Assembly (NCBI GenBank): GCA_037447655.1
Contig: JBBHKE010001522.1
Coordinates: forward strand, 1 to 64,000
Reading direction: 5' to 3'
Source: Zygnema cylindricum
Taxonomy: Eukaryota > Streptophyta > Zygnematophyceae > Zygnematales > Zygnemataceae
DNA length: 64,000 bases
Shown here: positions 23,299 through 35,600 of the stretch, in pieces
How positions within the stretch are numbered: the first letter of the stretch is position 1
Layout: each line of letters starts with the position of its first letter
The notes under the pieces: generated by a model
Seen by the model: only the letters and a program-made list of their open reading frames with translations
What the model was told of the DNA's origin: nothing
The model's database searches: none
Made by a program: the position numbers and the translations under genes

Positions 23299-23810
23299 GT
23301 TATGGGCCCACCCTCTAGGGTGCCCACCTTGGTTCATCTATTGGGAAGCCATGATGATGGGGGCTTTGTGCGAAAAACGATACTGGGGTATTGTAAGTGG
23401 ACAAGTGAAACGTCCACCTCAGGGAACTCCACCGGGGTTTGGTGGAATAAGGTTTTTCTGTAGCAACCTCTGCTGCAGCAAAGGAGGCAAATGATGGGGA
23501 CAACAGTGTGTCCGAAAAGGGGAAAGAGAAGGAGACGCCTCTTACTCCTATTGTTTCTATTACCACGGCACCCGGCGCGGTGACCGTGAAGACCGCGGAG
23601 AACGACACCCAAACGTGGGAAGACATCAACTTGGCTGCCAAAAACTTCATTATAAGACACCTCACTTAGGCTTTTGCAACCCCCCACATTCACATTCACA
23701 AGGCCGAGGAGTTGTAGGTGAGTTTGGGGGAAATCTATAGAGCTGGTACTATTCAGGAGCTCCAATTGGCCGAACAAAATTATAATGCAGTTTACAAATT
23801 AGAGTTAATG
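23299..23810 (+). pseudogene. gag: gag remnant of element C
   Basis: Follows a primer-binding site (GTTATGGGCCCA, 23299-23310, first base changed) and starts with the family peptide MGPPSRVP. A frameshift follows within about 30 bases, after which YWEAMMMGALCEKRYWG and PPGFGG match the B gag. Further on, ENDTQTWEDINLAAKNFIIR and YRAGTIQELQLAEQN align with the gag core but are broken by stops. The copy ends near 23810 in a MITE fragment. Non-functional. Confidence 0.8.
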
Positions 23811-23814
23811 ATAA

Positions 23815-23922
23815 ATTATAATAAAAGTGTTTTTGGAAAAAACTGAAATTCCCAATTAGCGTAAATAACGCTAATTGTTTCATTACGCTATCTATTCCAG
23901 TACGCTAATAGCGATTCACGGT
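23815..23922. repeat. Right half of a TA-flanked MITE
   Basis: The run from cccaattagcgtaaa to taatagcgattcacggtgta matches the right half of the intact MITE at 47861-48075. The left half is missing at the junction with the gag remnant. Confidence 0.6.
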
Positions 23923-24448
23923 GTAATATACCGTAAACCCCCATGCAAATATTATATTTTCTCTACCATACCGATAGTAATGATTCACTGTGTACCGGAC
24001 CGTATTCTTAGTATAAAATATTAAAATGTCTGTACGGTTCATTTTGTCGAAAAATCAACGCTGTCTATGCTTTCAAAAATTGAGTATCGTCACGTCTCAC
24101 AATTCACATGGCGACCTTATAAAAAATATCGGTATCTAAAAAATATCGCCACCTACCAACGTCCACGTGTTTTCTAGGTTGCCAAAGAGTGTTTGAGAGC
24201 CATCGATACGAATATGTTTTTTTTTTTTAACGGCGATTAGAACGGTGTGTGTCCTCGAAGTAAACGCCCCAATGGCCCGAGAAAATGTCCATTTGTAACG
24301 GAGAGCCCCGTTGGTTAAGCTTGCTTATATGGTAAAAGTTAAAATAACTGAAATCTATTTTATTGGTCGTATTTTTTGTTTGAGACGAAAAGTGCGCGCA
24401 GGTTCTTTAACCTTTTCGGCTTTTCGCCTAACGAAGGGCTATCCATTA
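23923..24448. other. Intergenic DNA
   Basis: AT-rich, no gene or full repeat recognised. Confidence 0.5.
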
Positions 24449-24456
24449 CAATAGAC

Positions 24457-24973
24457 CATAGTTCAAAAGTAGGTGAAAGTAGGCCCATACAATATGCCTA
24501 TTGTACGCAAAACATACAATATGGCCTTAAGACCCATATTGTATTGGTCGCAAAATGAAAAATAAATAGTAACAGGGTTGAGTTGCACATCGATCGATAG
24601 AGAATTAAACGTCATGTCTAAATTTTGAAAAACATTCGGACAAAAAAAAAAAAATCTGTGAGTTTTGAGGTATTTTTTATTTAAATTGTCAGATTCGGAC
24701 GATCGGACAGTCACAGATCAAAGTAGCGATCTAAGAAGATCACATGAAAAGCCCATAACACAACTCATCCTACGCTGTGTCAGTTCGCTGAAAATTTCGT
24801 CCACCGGCGTGCGCTTACTAGGATCATACGTCAGATTCGTACGTTTGTACAAAAGTGTGCACAAACGCACACACATACAGTGCCTACTCTGCGCGAGTTT
24901 TGTGCCAAGTTTTGTGCCAAGTTTTGTGCGCCTACCAAAGGCCTACCATAAAAACGCCTACTTTTGAACTATG
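24457..24973 (+). mobile_element. hAT-like MITE, family M, copy 2
   Basis: 517 bp, ends CATAGTTCAAAAGTAGG and CCTACTTTTGAACTATG. Flanks caatagac (24449-24456) and caatggac (24974-24981) match at 7 of 8 bases. It carries an extra segment with the 12-bp unit ttttgtgccaag repeated near 24896-24928. Confidence 0.8.
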
Positions 24974-24981
24974 CAATGGAC

Positions 24982-26184
24982 TCTTTTTGCCCTCATTTTT
25001 TTGACTTTTTCTAGGGTGTGTCTAGCACTTCGGGGTGGTAATGTCGTTACAGAAAATTTTGAGAATCTGGTCTGAACACGTGTGGCCGTCTGGTCATATA
25101 TCCAACACTGTACGGTCGACAAAAATTTGATTTTTTTGACAGCTATCTCCATTTCACTTGACTTTGAAATCCAGCCTGTAGCTTCGATTTTGGCCGCTTC
25201 TCAAAGTAACGGTCGATGACGGCCGTTCACTATGGCCGAGGCTTCCGCACATGCGAAAATATGGAAGCCACTCAGCGTAACCTCGGGGAAATTTCAGTCG
25301 GAACCTATTTCTATGTGTTACGTTGTCGGGACGCTAAAATTGAAGCCGCCCGCCGAAAACTTTAAGCGTTTTAATGTTACGCTTAAAGCTATATTATACG
25401 ACAAAAAAATCCGATGGAATTTTGGATTTTTGCTTAGGGCTGGGCCCCATTGGGGCAAGTTGCGAGTAAAGTCGCTCGTTTTTTTCGATGACCCGTTGAA
25501 TGTGTCCGTACTTTCCGTATGGTCCGTACTATGAAGTGAGTCATAATTGTTATGGCCCACTCATCACTCGCCATTAAAAATAAAAAAAAGAAACTGAAGT
25601 ACGGCAGTAATATAAAAACGCGAAAATTATTTTTTGAAGCCTTCTTTGCGCGACTTTTTTTTTGTTTTTTTTGGTATGAATTTAAACAAATGGGCGAATC
25701 AATTTCCTGTTCGAGGAGACAGAAAAAGTTATCAACAGATGTACGGACAAGTTTACTGTTTTCTGATTTGTTTTCCATTGCCCTAAATCGTGCCCGCACT
25801 AAAAAAAAAACTGATCAACCAGATTTCCCGCGGCTATCCCAATCATTGAGCTGTTAGCCTGTTACAGCTATATTCCAAGTGTTAACTTTTTTCAAATCGA
25901 GTGTTTTTTTGACCGGCCAACTGGCCCAATGGGGCGGAGTCCTTAAGACACGACGCACATTTCGGGTCAAAAATCGCACGATTTGAAAAAAAGGCGAGTG
26001 CCCGCAAAAAACAGCGCCAAAAGGTCAATGCTCGCCATAGCCGTGGGATTTTGCGCGTCATGGATCTTATCGACACGTCATCCACAATCTTGAAAGTGAC
26101 GATGTCGGTCGTGCGCTGCTTTTAGGTCTGAGGCCTGTCAGGTCGTAAGAACAGTCGTTTGAGCGACGAACTCTAGTGACGGGC
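24982..26184. other. Intergenic DNA
   Basis: No gene supported. Overlapping open frames of 100-121 codons at 25232-25857 lie on both strands and show no domain. Confidence 0.5.
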
Positions 26185-26296
26185 CTATGGCACAAAGTTC
26201 AAAAGTAGGTGAAAGTAGGCCCATACAATATGCCTATTGTATGCAATACATACAATATGACCCTAAGACCCATATTGTATTCGGACCTATTCGAAC

Positions 26297-27373
26297 CATA
26301 GTTGTTCAAATCGCGCGATTTTTTCCTTTTTTGCGATTGAAACGTATAATTCGTGACTTTTGAAAAAATCGTAAAAAAACGTGTACTGTAAACTGAAACT
26401 GAAATTTTACGGAGACCTGTAAACTAATTACTGTAACTGTACATTTTTTTACGAATATGTACGGAATAAAACGGGAAATATGCGTTGCACTTATTGGTAC
26501 TTTCTGTTCAGTGAACTGAACAGAAATACCACGGAAGTTGTACGTTATATAATCGAAAATGTACGGACATTTTAGAAAAGAGACGTTAGAACGTCACAAT
26601 AATTTCGCGCGTTCAGTTTGAAATTTGTACGGGCGTCTTCTTCAATTTTTTTTTGAAAGAAGACGCCGTGGAACAGAGACGAATTTGGTCAGAGGCCATA
26701 ATTCGTGACTTTTGAAAAAATCGTAAAAAAACGTGTACTGTAAACTGAAACTGAAATTTTACGGAAACCTGTAAACTAATTACTGTAACTGTACATTTTT
26801 TTACGAATATGTACGGAATAAAACGGGAAATATGCGTCGCACTTATTGGTACTTTCTGTTCAGTGAACTGAATAGAAATACCACGGAAGTTGTACGTTAT
26901 ATAATCGAAAATGTACGGACATTTTCGAAAAGAGACGTTAGAACGTCACAATAATTTCGCGCGTTCAGTTTGAAATTTGTACGGGCGTCTTCTTCAATTT
27001 TTTTTTGAAAGAAGACGTCGTGGAACAGAGACGAATTTGCTTAAAATGGTATCTTCGTTGCATTCGAACACGAGTACTTTACCTGCTAAGCATATCTTAA
27101 GGTGAACGACAGGACTACCATTTGGTAAAGTCATTCCGTTACTAAAAGAAATTGTGATAAAATTATAAAGAGTTTATTTTTTTACCGTTCATTAAACGGA
27201 AAAAACTTGCAAACTGCGGTATATGTAATAGTTTTTTGTTTTTTTATGTACGGAATAGTACGGAAGGAAATTCATTAACGATTTTTTGCGATTTGATGAA
27301 AAGGTTGAATGCGTTTATTACGTATAATTCATCACGTACGGTACGTTCGCACTAATCGCCGTGAACAACTATG
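26297..27373. mobile_element. hAT-like element N nested in M copy 3
   Basis: 1077 bp, ends CATAGTTGTTCAAATCGC and (right) GTGAACAACTATG, flanked by a perfect 8-bp duplication ATTCGAAC at 26289-26296 and 27374-27381. Its first bases CATAGTT resemble the M ends, so the two families may share a transposase. The interior is mostly a tandem duplication; no coding frame. Confidence 0.82.
26346..27039. repeat. Tandem duplication, two ~342-bp units, in element N
   Basis: Units at 26346-26687 and 26698-27039, offset 352, nearly identical by eye. Each contains a perfect hairpin-forming stretch cgtcttcttcaa...ttgaaagaagacg and the palindrome ttctgttcagtgaactgaa(c/t)agaa. Confidence 0.92.
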
Positions 27374-27759
27374 ATTCGAACCAATTAAAACATTCGGACC
27401 AAAAATTGGACAAATTAAAACATTCGAACCAAAATATTTTATTTACACCGTCAGATTTGGACGATCGGACGGTCTCTGATCAAATTAGCGATCTAAGAAG
27501 ATCACATGAAAAGCGCATAAGACACCTTACGATAAAGGCGCCTACCAAAGGCCTACCATAAAAACGCCTACTTTTGAACTATGCTATGGCATCACATCGG
27601 CCTGAGACTTTAACATTTATCCACGTGGCTACTTAAGCGTGAGTGTGGGCAGCTCTGTATAGTACAAAGCTGTACACACAGTACAATACTGTTAGTTTCC
27701 TTGGATCCTGTAAGTACCATCTTGTACTTTTTTTTTTCCTGAAAAACATCAAAGTAGAT

Positions 27760-28066
27760 CATAGTTCAAAAGTAGGTGAAAGTAGGCCCATACAATATGT
27801 CTATTGTATGCAAAAAATACAATATGACCTTAAGACCCATATTGTATTCGGACCTATTCGGACCAATTAAAATATTCGGACCAAAAATTGGGCCAATTAA
27901 AACATTCGGACCAAAAATTCCTTATTTACACCGTCAGATTCGGACGATCGGACGGTCGCTGATCAAAGTAGCGATCTAAGAAGATCACATGAAAATCCCA
28001 TAACACAACTTACGATAAAGGCGCCGACCAAAGGCCTACCATAAAAACACCTACTTTTGAACTATG
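27760..28066 (+). mobile_element. hAT-like MITE, family M, copy 4
   Basis: 307 bp, same ends as copy 2, flanked by a perfect 8-bp duplication AAGTAGAT at 27752-27759 and 28067-28074. Lies only 168 bp from copy 3. The cleanest member of the family in the window. Confidence 0.88.
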
Positions 28067-28074
28067 AAGTAGAT

Positions 28075-28661
28075 TTACCGGAGAAACTATCAAGATTCTC
28101 CGAGGGTCCAGGCGCAAATAATAGCCGTTCGATTATTTCAGATCCTCATCCTCGTTTTCCATGCGGTCCTGTGGATGGCCACCGTCCTCTAACTGTCCTT
28201 GAGGAGGGCGGTAGCCAGCTATAGGCCGTTGAAATCAGTACACGTGGACTATTTTTACGGGCTCCACGATGAGCGATCAATTGTTTCTATACACGCTGCA
28301 TGGTACACGTGGCATCGAACAGGCGTGCACGCGAATTCACAAGAATCCATCAAATAAAATCTTTGCCCGGAGATATCATGTCACGCTTCCTTTACCTTCC
28401 CTTGACCTTAGTGGTTTGTCGTCTTGTCGCGCTTATGGATTTTTGTTTTAACCTTTACTGTACACCGGGTACAATTATATAGTACGCTCTACCAGATTGG
28501 ACATTCAGATTGTACAATTGAAAAAAAATTGTTGATATTTAATATCTGAAAGCTGGCCTACGTGGCACCAATCAAAATATGGAATATGCGCTATGAAGAT
28601 TTTTAAAGATTCTCATCATCTGACATCAAGCTTTCGTGGCACCACAAATAATTAGAAACGT
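28075..28661. other. Intergenic DNA
   Basis: No gene or repeat recognised. Short open frames only. Confidence 0.5.
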
Positions 28662-28682
28662 GTATACCGTGTATCGCTATTA

Positions 28683-30104
28683 GGGAAACCTTAAGCGATT
28701 CTTTGAAAAAGTATTTTGGACTGTAGTGAAGCGTTCCGTACTACTTTGAAAAGCGTCCCTATGTGCGAAAATGAAATCGGAACTTTGACATGTGACGGTT
28801 GTAGACGTAGGTACAACTTTGTGACGGTTGACGACGACTACGAAATTGGTGACGCCAACAAAAACAGCGACAGTTGTAGACGTCTACATTTTTGTAATTT
28901 TGTGACATGGCAGATGTTTAGGGTTTTGTAACATTGTGACGTCACGCTCACTTGTGACGTCACAGATTCAAGAACTTTCGGCCATGGATACCCGATTTCG
29001 TTTTTTCAACTTTTATCGCTATACTTGCCATAAAAATATACATAAAGGTAGTCAAAAGAATTGTTTTTCAAATGTTTTTCATTTCATACTAGTTTTGTCG
29101 TGCTTCGTTCTAAAAAGTGTGGGATAAAAGTGATAGTGTGATAGCCTATACCCACCGGAGCATTTGTAACTTTTTGCCCATTCCGATGATTTTCCGAAAA
29201 GTCATCGGAAAACGGGTCTTGTTCACACCAAAATTTTGGGACGTAACTCCGATTGAAGGTGTCACGTGACACGTCACACGCTTCGACGTCATAAAACATA
29301 GGCGCGAAAACAAACCTGCACATTTTCAAACATTTAGGGTTTAGCTTGGACTATTTTTTCGCGCGGGAACAACGAAATAGCCGTTCGAATGTTGTGTTTG
29401 CTTAGTCAGCTTTTCGGGTTACCGTTGGTCTGATTCACAGAAATACAATCCTTTTACCCTATTTCTACATCGCGCAATATTTTGAGCAAGGTCATTCGTA
29501 CGGCTTTCCGAGAACTTCCGAAATCTACAGTGTCAGTGCTCGGAAAGCCGTACATTATTCGAACGTCCGTCTGTTGCGGAAGTGTTTTTTTTTCCGTTGG
29601 GAATAGGCTATGAGAGGGAGAGGGGAGAGGCGACGACGATGCAAAATTATACCGAGGACCCATGAATGAAATTGGAGGTCCGAGACCCCTGCAGATTTTT
29701 CTTCCGTACATCCTCGTCTTTTCCGTACATGCACGAGACGGGCAGGGGGGAAAATAGCGAGTACACTCCCTCGTCCTAAAATTTTCCCACTCGTGTGGCG
29801 CGTGCGTGGGTATTTTTTCATTCGTTGTTTGGGTGGTACTTTCCCTGAAATCAGGTCGCGAGGTGATTTTTGATGAAGTTTTTTGACGGGCTGGATTCTC
29901 TTGCCCGGGGGTCGAAAAAAAGAAAACGCCAAAATGCATTCACATGACGACATACATGAAGTACATTCAAAGTATCGACTCGAGGTTTGTTGTAATTTTA
30001 AAGAATTGATTTTTTTGTACGGCTAAAGTTGTTCTCGTACGGAACTGCGGTTTCGGTGAAAACGACAAATTAGAGTCGATACTTTAATACATGGGGACGT
30101 ACCC
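28683..30104. mobile_element. Harbinger-like element P3 in R2
   Basis: 1422 bp between TTA at 28680-28682 and TTA at 30105-30107. R1 shows the empty site: its 11500-11531 reads straight through with a single TTA. The ends start with GGG on both strands but the inverted repeat beyond that is poor. Inside, gtgacgtcacgctcac, gcgaggtgattt and the end acgtaccc are shared with P1/P2. No transposase frame. Confidence 0.72.
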
Positions 30105-30132
30105 TTAGTGTTATTATTTTTTTCGCCTCTTA

Positions 30133-30789
30133 GGGTATGGTTACATCAGGATGTCTCTGTAATAGTACGGACAACAAATTTTTTGAATTACAGAGGCCTC
30201 GGTTACATCACGTATCGTATGTAAATAAGTTTTTACATACGTGTTCTGATTTTAGTGGTTCCACGTGAGTTGACGATCAAATCTCTAAAATCGTCAACGA
30301 TTTGGAAACCGACCATTTTTGTATGGAAATCCGTATTGCATATTACGTACGTGCACTTCACAAGTGTACCGCGTCAATGTACCTCAGAGATCTCCTTCAC
30401 TATGTTGATTTTCAAGAAAAAACCGTATTTATTTTCGGCAAAAAATTTACGGTCACCTTGTCGGAAGGCACGTGACTTTGGGGACGTGTGAAATTTCCAT
30501 TTTTCATCGACGCACGTGTCTATCGTCTCGGTGTAGCGAATTGACTGGTTCTGTATTGGTGAACCCACCGTGGGTTCACCAATACGGAGGCAGATTGAGC
30601 GATTGCTTCGCAGATGAATACCAAAATGTAATCGGACGGTCGATGTCTTCTCCCGGATACTTGGAGAATCGTAATCTTATTTTTTGTAATGTTGTTTTCA
30701 AGAAACTCACGAAAACATAGTACGGCATGGTATGGGCAAGTACAAAATTCATTATTAAACTTCACTTTTCGTCTGATGTAACCATACCT
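30133..30789. mobile_element. Harbinger-like MITE H2b
   Basis: 657 bp, left end GGGTATGGTTACATCAG, right end CTGATGTAACCATACC plus one changed base. Flanked by TTA at 30130-30132 and 30790-30792. The second TTA is also the left flank of H1b. A 15-bp perfect palindrome-like word ggtgaacccaccgtgggttcacc lies in the middle near 30558-30580 (split by no spacer). Confidence 0.82.
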
Positions 30790-30792
30790 TTA

Positions 30793-31465
30793 GGGTGAAC
30801 CTCCATCAGGCGAAAAGTGGGGTTGTTTACTGGAAAAAATACATTTTCGTACATATCCAGCTCATTTCCGTACTGCTTTTTTTTTTAATAAAACATGATT
30901 ACTGGGGATTCGTCAAGATTCTCCAAACTTTTGGGCGACAACGTCGACCGTCTGATTATGAGTTTTCGAAGCAAAAGGTCACTTCGTCCAGTGATTCGCT
31001 AGTGTCCTCAGGCTAATCACCAGACGTGTAAAAGGTTTACGCGTGGAAAGGTCACGTACGGACCGCGCGCCATCGGGCATCTGCCACGCGCCTTCGGACA
31101 GGCGGGAATCAAATCCAACGAAAACCACCAAAAAAATGTTTTGTTTGAAAAATGTGCCGTGACGTCTCCTCCATGACCCGCTGACATCCGGAATGTGCGG
31201 CGCCACGACGAAACACGAACGTACAAATTGTACATTCGTGTACTTTAATTTTGCGGCTGGATGTACGGATACAAGCTGAGATATTGTGCTTTTGGAATCT
31301 TTCACTGCTCGCCGTCAAAACATGGACCTACGTGCATCTAATAGAAAGAAAGCACGTACGCGATAGATTCAATTGCTGACACAACCTAATGGAGAAGTGA
31401 ACGAAGTATTACTGCCAGTAAACGTTTCCATACGATTACTGTCGGCGCCTGATGAAGAAGCGGCC
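30793..31465. mobile_element. Harbinger-like MITE H1b
   Basis: 673 bp. Left end GGGTGAACCTCCATCAGGCG, right end complement GGCCGCTTCTTCATCAGGCG (14 of 20 match), flanked by TTA at 30790-30792 and 31466-31468. Related to H1a by its ends and the gaaaagtggggttgtttactgg start. More decayed than H1a. Confidence 0.78.
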
Positions 31466-31553
31466 TTAAAACATATTTTATCCGTACACACATGTCCGAT
31501 TTTCACATGGAGACCGCTAGACAGAAGGTGATAATCTTGGTTCTTAATCGCAA

Positions 31554-32603
31554 CTATAGAAACTAATGGTTTTATTAGTATTTTCTAGGTCTGAAAAGAA
31601 ATATAGAAGTCGAGGCAGTCTATCTCTAACTTCTCTCTCCAACTCTCAAACTTGTCGCAGTCACTGAGAAATTGGAGAGGAAGCTAGAGCCATGGCTACC
31701 TTGGCTATCCTGAGGTTTACGAGAAATTTATATTAGGGTTTATTTATTTAAGTAAAAGTTATGTGCCGGCGGCAGGATTTGATCCTTGTACCTACCGGCC
31801 GACAGACAGGAAATAGCCGGTAGCCTTAACCGTTTAGTCTAGCGGTATTGTTACGTAGCAAATTGTTTGACAGTTCTTTAAATAGGTATACGTGCGAAAA
31901 ACCATTTAACTGCAATAGATTACGGGATACATAGATCCAGTAATATATAATGTACGACTTACGGTACGGACACAAATCAGTACCGCGCATTTGTTTCGTA
32001 AATGAAACAAATACCGCGCATGTATTTATTACGGCTACGATTAAAGCCGAATTTAATAGGACGGCCGGGATTAGCGCCGAGATCGCGGAGGAAGATTTCG
32101 GCGGTTTGTGGCCATCGCCACATCGGATGACGCGTGGCGAAATTCCGTTGGATTGTGGAATCTCCGGAGATTATGGCACTGAATCTGGATTTGACATGTG
32201 TCGACATTTTGGCCATGTCGTACAATGTCCGTACATAAAGGACACCGACAACTGTACTTTTGCGTACGGAACTCAATTCTGATTGGTTCCGTACATCAGT
32301 AGATAGAGTCTGTGAGAGAGATAGGACTTAGAAAAATTAGAAGATAGGACCCCCTCTCCCAGAGATCTTCTGTACAAATGGTCAACTTTGACCCTCCATA
32401 ACTTACTGCTCAGGGGAGCAAATTCAGAGATTCTTTTTGCTATCGACTCAGGAGAGTCTTCTCTTCACTGGGGTGAAGTTGGTCAGAGTTTTTGTCTGCC
32501 AGGGTGGCAGTTATTTTTGCTTAAACACAAAGGGGTCAGGATTATCCTAGAGGCTTCTTGGAAGCTGTCCACTCTGAGGACTTATGGAGGTCTCAGAGTT
32601 TCA
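31554..32603 (+). repeat. 5' LTR of B2
   Basis: 1050 bp, followed directly by the primer-binding site GGTTATGGGCCCA at 32604-32616. Confidence 0.93.
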
Positions 32604-32616
32604 GGTTATGGGCCCA
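32604..32616 (+). other. Primer-binding site of B2 (half-tRNA initiator Met)
   Basis: Identical to that of B1; the gag ATG is at 32608-32610 inside the site. Confidence 0.87.
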
Positions 32617-35600
32617 CCCTCTAGGGTACCAATCTTTAATGGAACTGGATTCATATACTGGGAAAGTATGATGATAGGAGCTCTATGCGAAAAAAGGTTT
32701 TGGGGGATAGTGAGTGGACGATTGGGGCGTCCATCAAGTCTTGGAATTCCTCCAGGGTTTAAAGGAAGCAGATTCACCAGGAAAGAGGATTCACCTTCAA
32801 CGGAGGAAACAAAGGAAGGAGAGGTGGTGGACAAAGGAAAGGAGAAGGAGGCGACCACACCAATAGCAACTGGTTTAGCATTCATGTCACCTATTCCGAG
32901 GAACGAGGAGAATGATACTGAAACCTGGGACTTCAACAATATGGCGGCAAAGCACTTCATCCTAGGCCATCTCACTCAAGGACTTGCATGTCCTCATTTG
33001 CAGGTAGAGAGGGCATCCGATCTTTGGATGGCTCTCATAGAGATGTACCGAAGTGGTACGATTCAGCAACAACAGTTGGCTGATCAGAAAGTTAAGGAGT
33101 ATGTATACAAAGGGGGAAATATGTTGGATTTTTGCAATGAGCTTGCTACACTCTTCATGGAGCTAGAGAGTGCGGGTAAAGTTTTTAGTGAAAAAGAAAA
33201 AGTTAACTGTTTACTAATGAAGTTACCTGATGAGTTCGAGAACATAGTCAACCGTGTGCAGGACTTGCCGGACTCAAGGTGGATATGGAACTCAGTGGTA
33301 GGGATGATTCTCGTTCGAGAGAATACGATTGAGATCCGAAGGGGAGGAAAGAGTGGCCAAGCCTTGGCAACAGCGACCGATTGGAGGAACAAGGATTCTC
33401 GGAAACCAGTCGGAAACTATGGGGGTAGGGAGCAGAAAAAACAGGTTGGCGAGTTCGAACCAAGGGCTCCCAAAGGTTTATGTCATTTTTATAAGAAACC
33501 GGGGCACTATATGGCAGAGTGCACCAAGCTAACCGAGCTTCAGTTAAAGGAGGGGCAGACCGGTGGTACCCCGAGAGGAAAGAAAAAGGCCCTTGTCACA
33601 CAGGTACTTGAGGCGGAATCCGAAGACGAGGACGATGAGCTCCTTTTGGATGAGGAGTTGGAGGCGAAAACTGAGGTTGAAATTCCACGAAGGCAGAAAT
33701 GTGCTTACGGTGGATTGAAAGGTGAAGCAGGCTGGATTATAGATTCAGGTGCCTCAATGCACATGTGTAAGGATAGACACCTGTTCACTAAGATAAGAAA
33801 GATTCCCACCGTAGAGATAGAGTACGGGGATGGGAGGATAGTCACCACTACTCTTGTAGGATTGGTAGATCTGAAAGTGTTAGTAGAAGGAAAGACATCC
33901 ATATTAACATTCTCCGATGTATTGTTTATTCCGGAGCTGAACAAAAACCTTATCTCTACATCAGTATTAGATGATAAGGGTTTTTTCACTAGCACTAGGG
34001 AAGGAGTCTTTACTGCTAGTTTTGAGGAGGATGTCTATTTCATTGCTGAGAAAGGTAGCCATGGGATGTTTAGGCTGATCTTAAGTAATGAAACGAAGAA
34101 ACTTTATTATGCTGGTGTTCATGATATTATGATGTGGCATAAGAGGCTTGGGCATGTGAATCTAGATAAGTTAAGAGAGATGAAAAAGATGGGAGTGGTG
34201 GAAGGGATTCAGTTCAGTGAGAGTGATGATATAAGTGATTGTAGTGGGTGTGCTCAAGGTAAAGCACACAGATTACCCTTTCCAAAAACAGCCACCTACA
34301 AGGGAGAAAAACTTCTAGATCTAGTACACACAGATATTTGGGGACCGGCTAGAGTGCCCTCACCGGGGGGGAAGAGATTTATGATGACTATAACTGATGA
34401 TTGGTCTCGGTATTCCCGAGTATATTTTTTGAAAAACAAGTCAGAAGCTGAGGACTGTTTTAGACAATATAAAGCATGGAGCGAAAAACTCCATGAAACT
34501 CCAATCAAGAGAGTAAGGAGTGACAATGGTGGAGAGTATACTTCTAACCAGTTTGAGGATTTTTTGAGGGAAGATGGGTTCAACACCAAAAGACAGTTCC
34601 AGAAAATCCGGAACAGAATAGGGTAGCTGAAAGGTTAAATAGAACACTAAGTGATAGTGCTAGAAGTATGTTGTCCGATAAGAAGATAGGAAAAAGGTTT
34701 TGGGCAGAAGCAATGAAATGTGCTAATTACCTCAAAAATAGAGTTCTTACTTCAGCTATAAAAGATCAAACACCTTATGAGAGATGGACAGGCCGGAAAC
34801 CAGACTTATCTCATTTAAAGGTTTTCGGCAGTCAAGTATTCAGTCTAGATACAAATCGGTCTAATTGGAAGCTAGATCCTAAAGGAAAACCGGGATACTT
34901 ATTAGGATATGATGAGGATATTAAAGGATATAGAGTTTATGATCTAAAAAGAGAAGATATAATCTTAGTAAAGCATCTAGTAGTTATGGATGAAGGAAAG
35001 TCTGTGGATCCCTTCAAATATACAAAGTCAGTAAAAATCAGATTTGAGTCAGAAAATTCTGATGACTTTGAGCTTCCTGACTATCCAGGTTTTAGAGACG
35101 ATGACATTCTTGCAGGAACAAATCAGACCGAAAAGGACTCGGCTGTGGAAACTCCAGTGACAACTCTACTCGAAGCGGAAGACGTGGTGGAAATTGATTC
35201 GGAATCAAGGGATAGGGGAGAAGCCGAGTTTGTTCGAAAGAATCCACGAGAACCATCTATTCCGGCCTCAGATTTTGAGGGGGGGAGGAGATGTAGCAAA
35301 AGACTGCAAGAAAAACAGGTTAATAACAAGGTAACTAAACTATCTCATCAAGATGAACCTCAAACTTATCGAGAGGCGATGACTTGTCCAGAAAGAAACC
35401 GGTGGAAGACAGCCATCAATGAGGAGATGGCTTCAATCATGGCAGCCGATACTTGGGAGCTGGTGGACTGTCCACCTAACTGAAAACCAATCGGTTGTAA
35501 GTGGGTTTTCAAACTAAAACTGAACCCAGATAACACAATCGAGCGCTACAAGGCCAGATTAGTGGCAAAGGGATTTACAGAAAAGGAAGGAATTGACTAC

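Larger units (their letters stand above)
26193..27583 (+). mobile_element. hAT-like MITE, family M, copy 3, interrupted
   Basis: Ends CAAAGTTCAAAAGTAGG (first word mutated from CATAG) and CTTTTGAACTATG, flanked by a perfect 8-bp duplication CTATGGCA at 26185-26192 and 27584-27591. Without the nested element at 26297-27373 it is about 306 bp, the same as copy 4. Confidence 0.85.

Noticed and set aside
26346-27039. CRISPR-like or satellite array
   Set aside because: Only two long units, no short regular spacers; a simple tandem duplication inside a transposon of a eukaryote.
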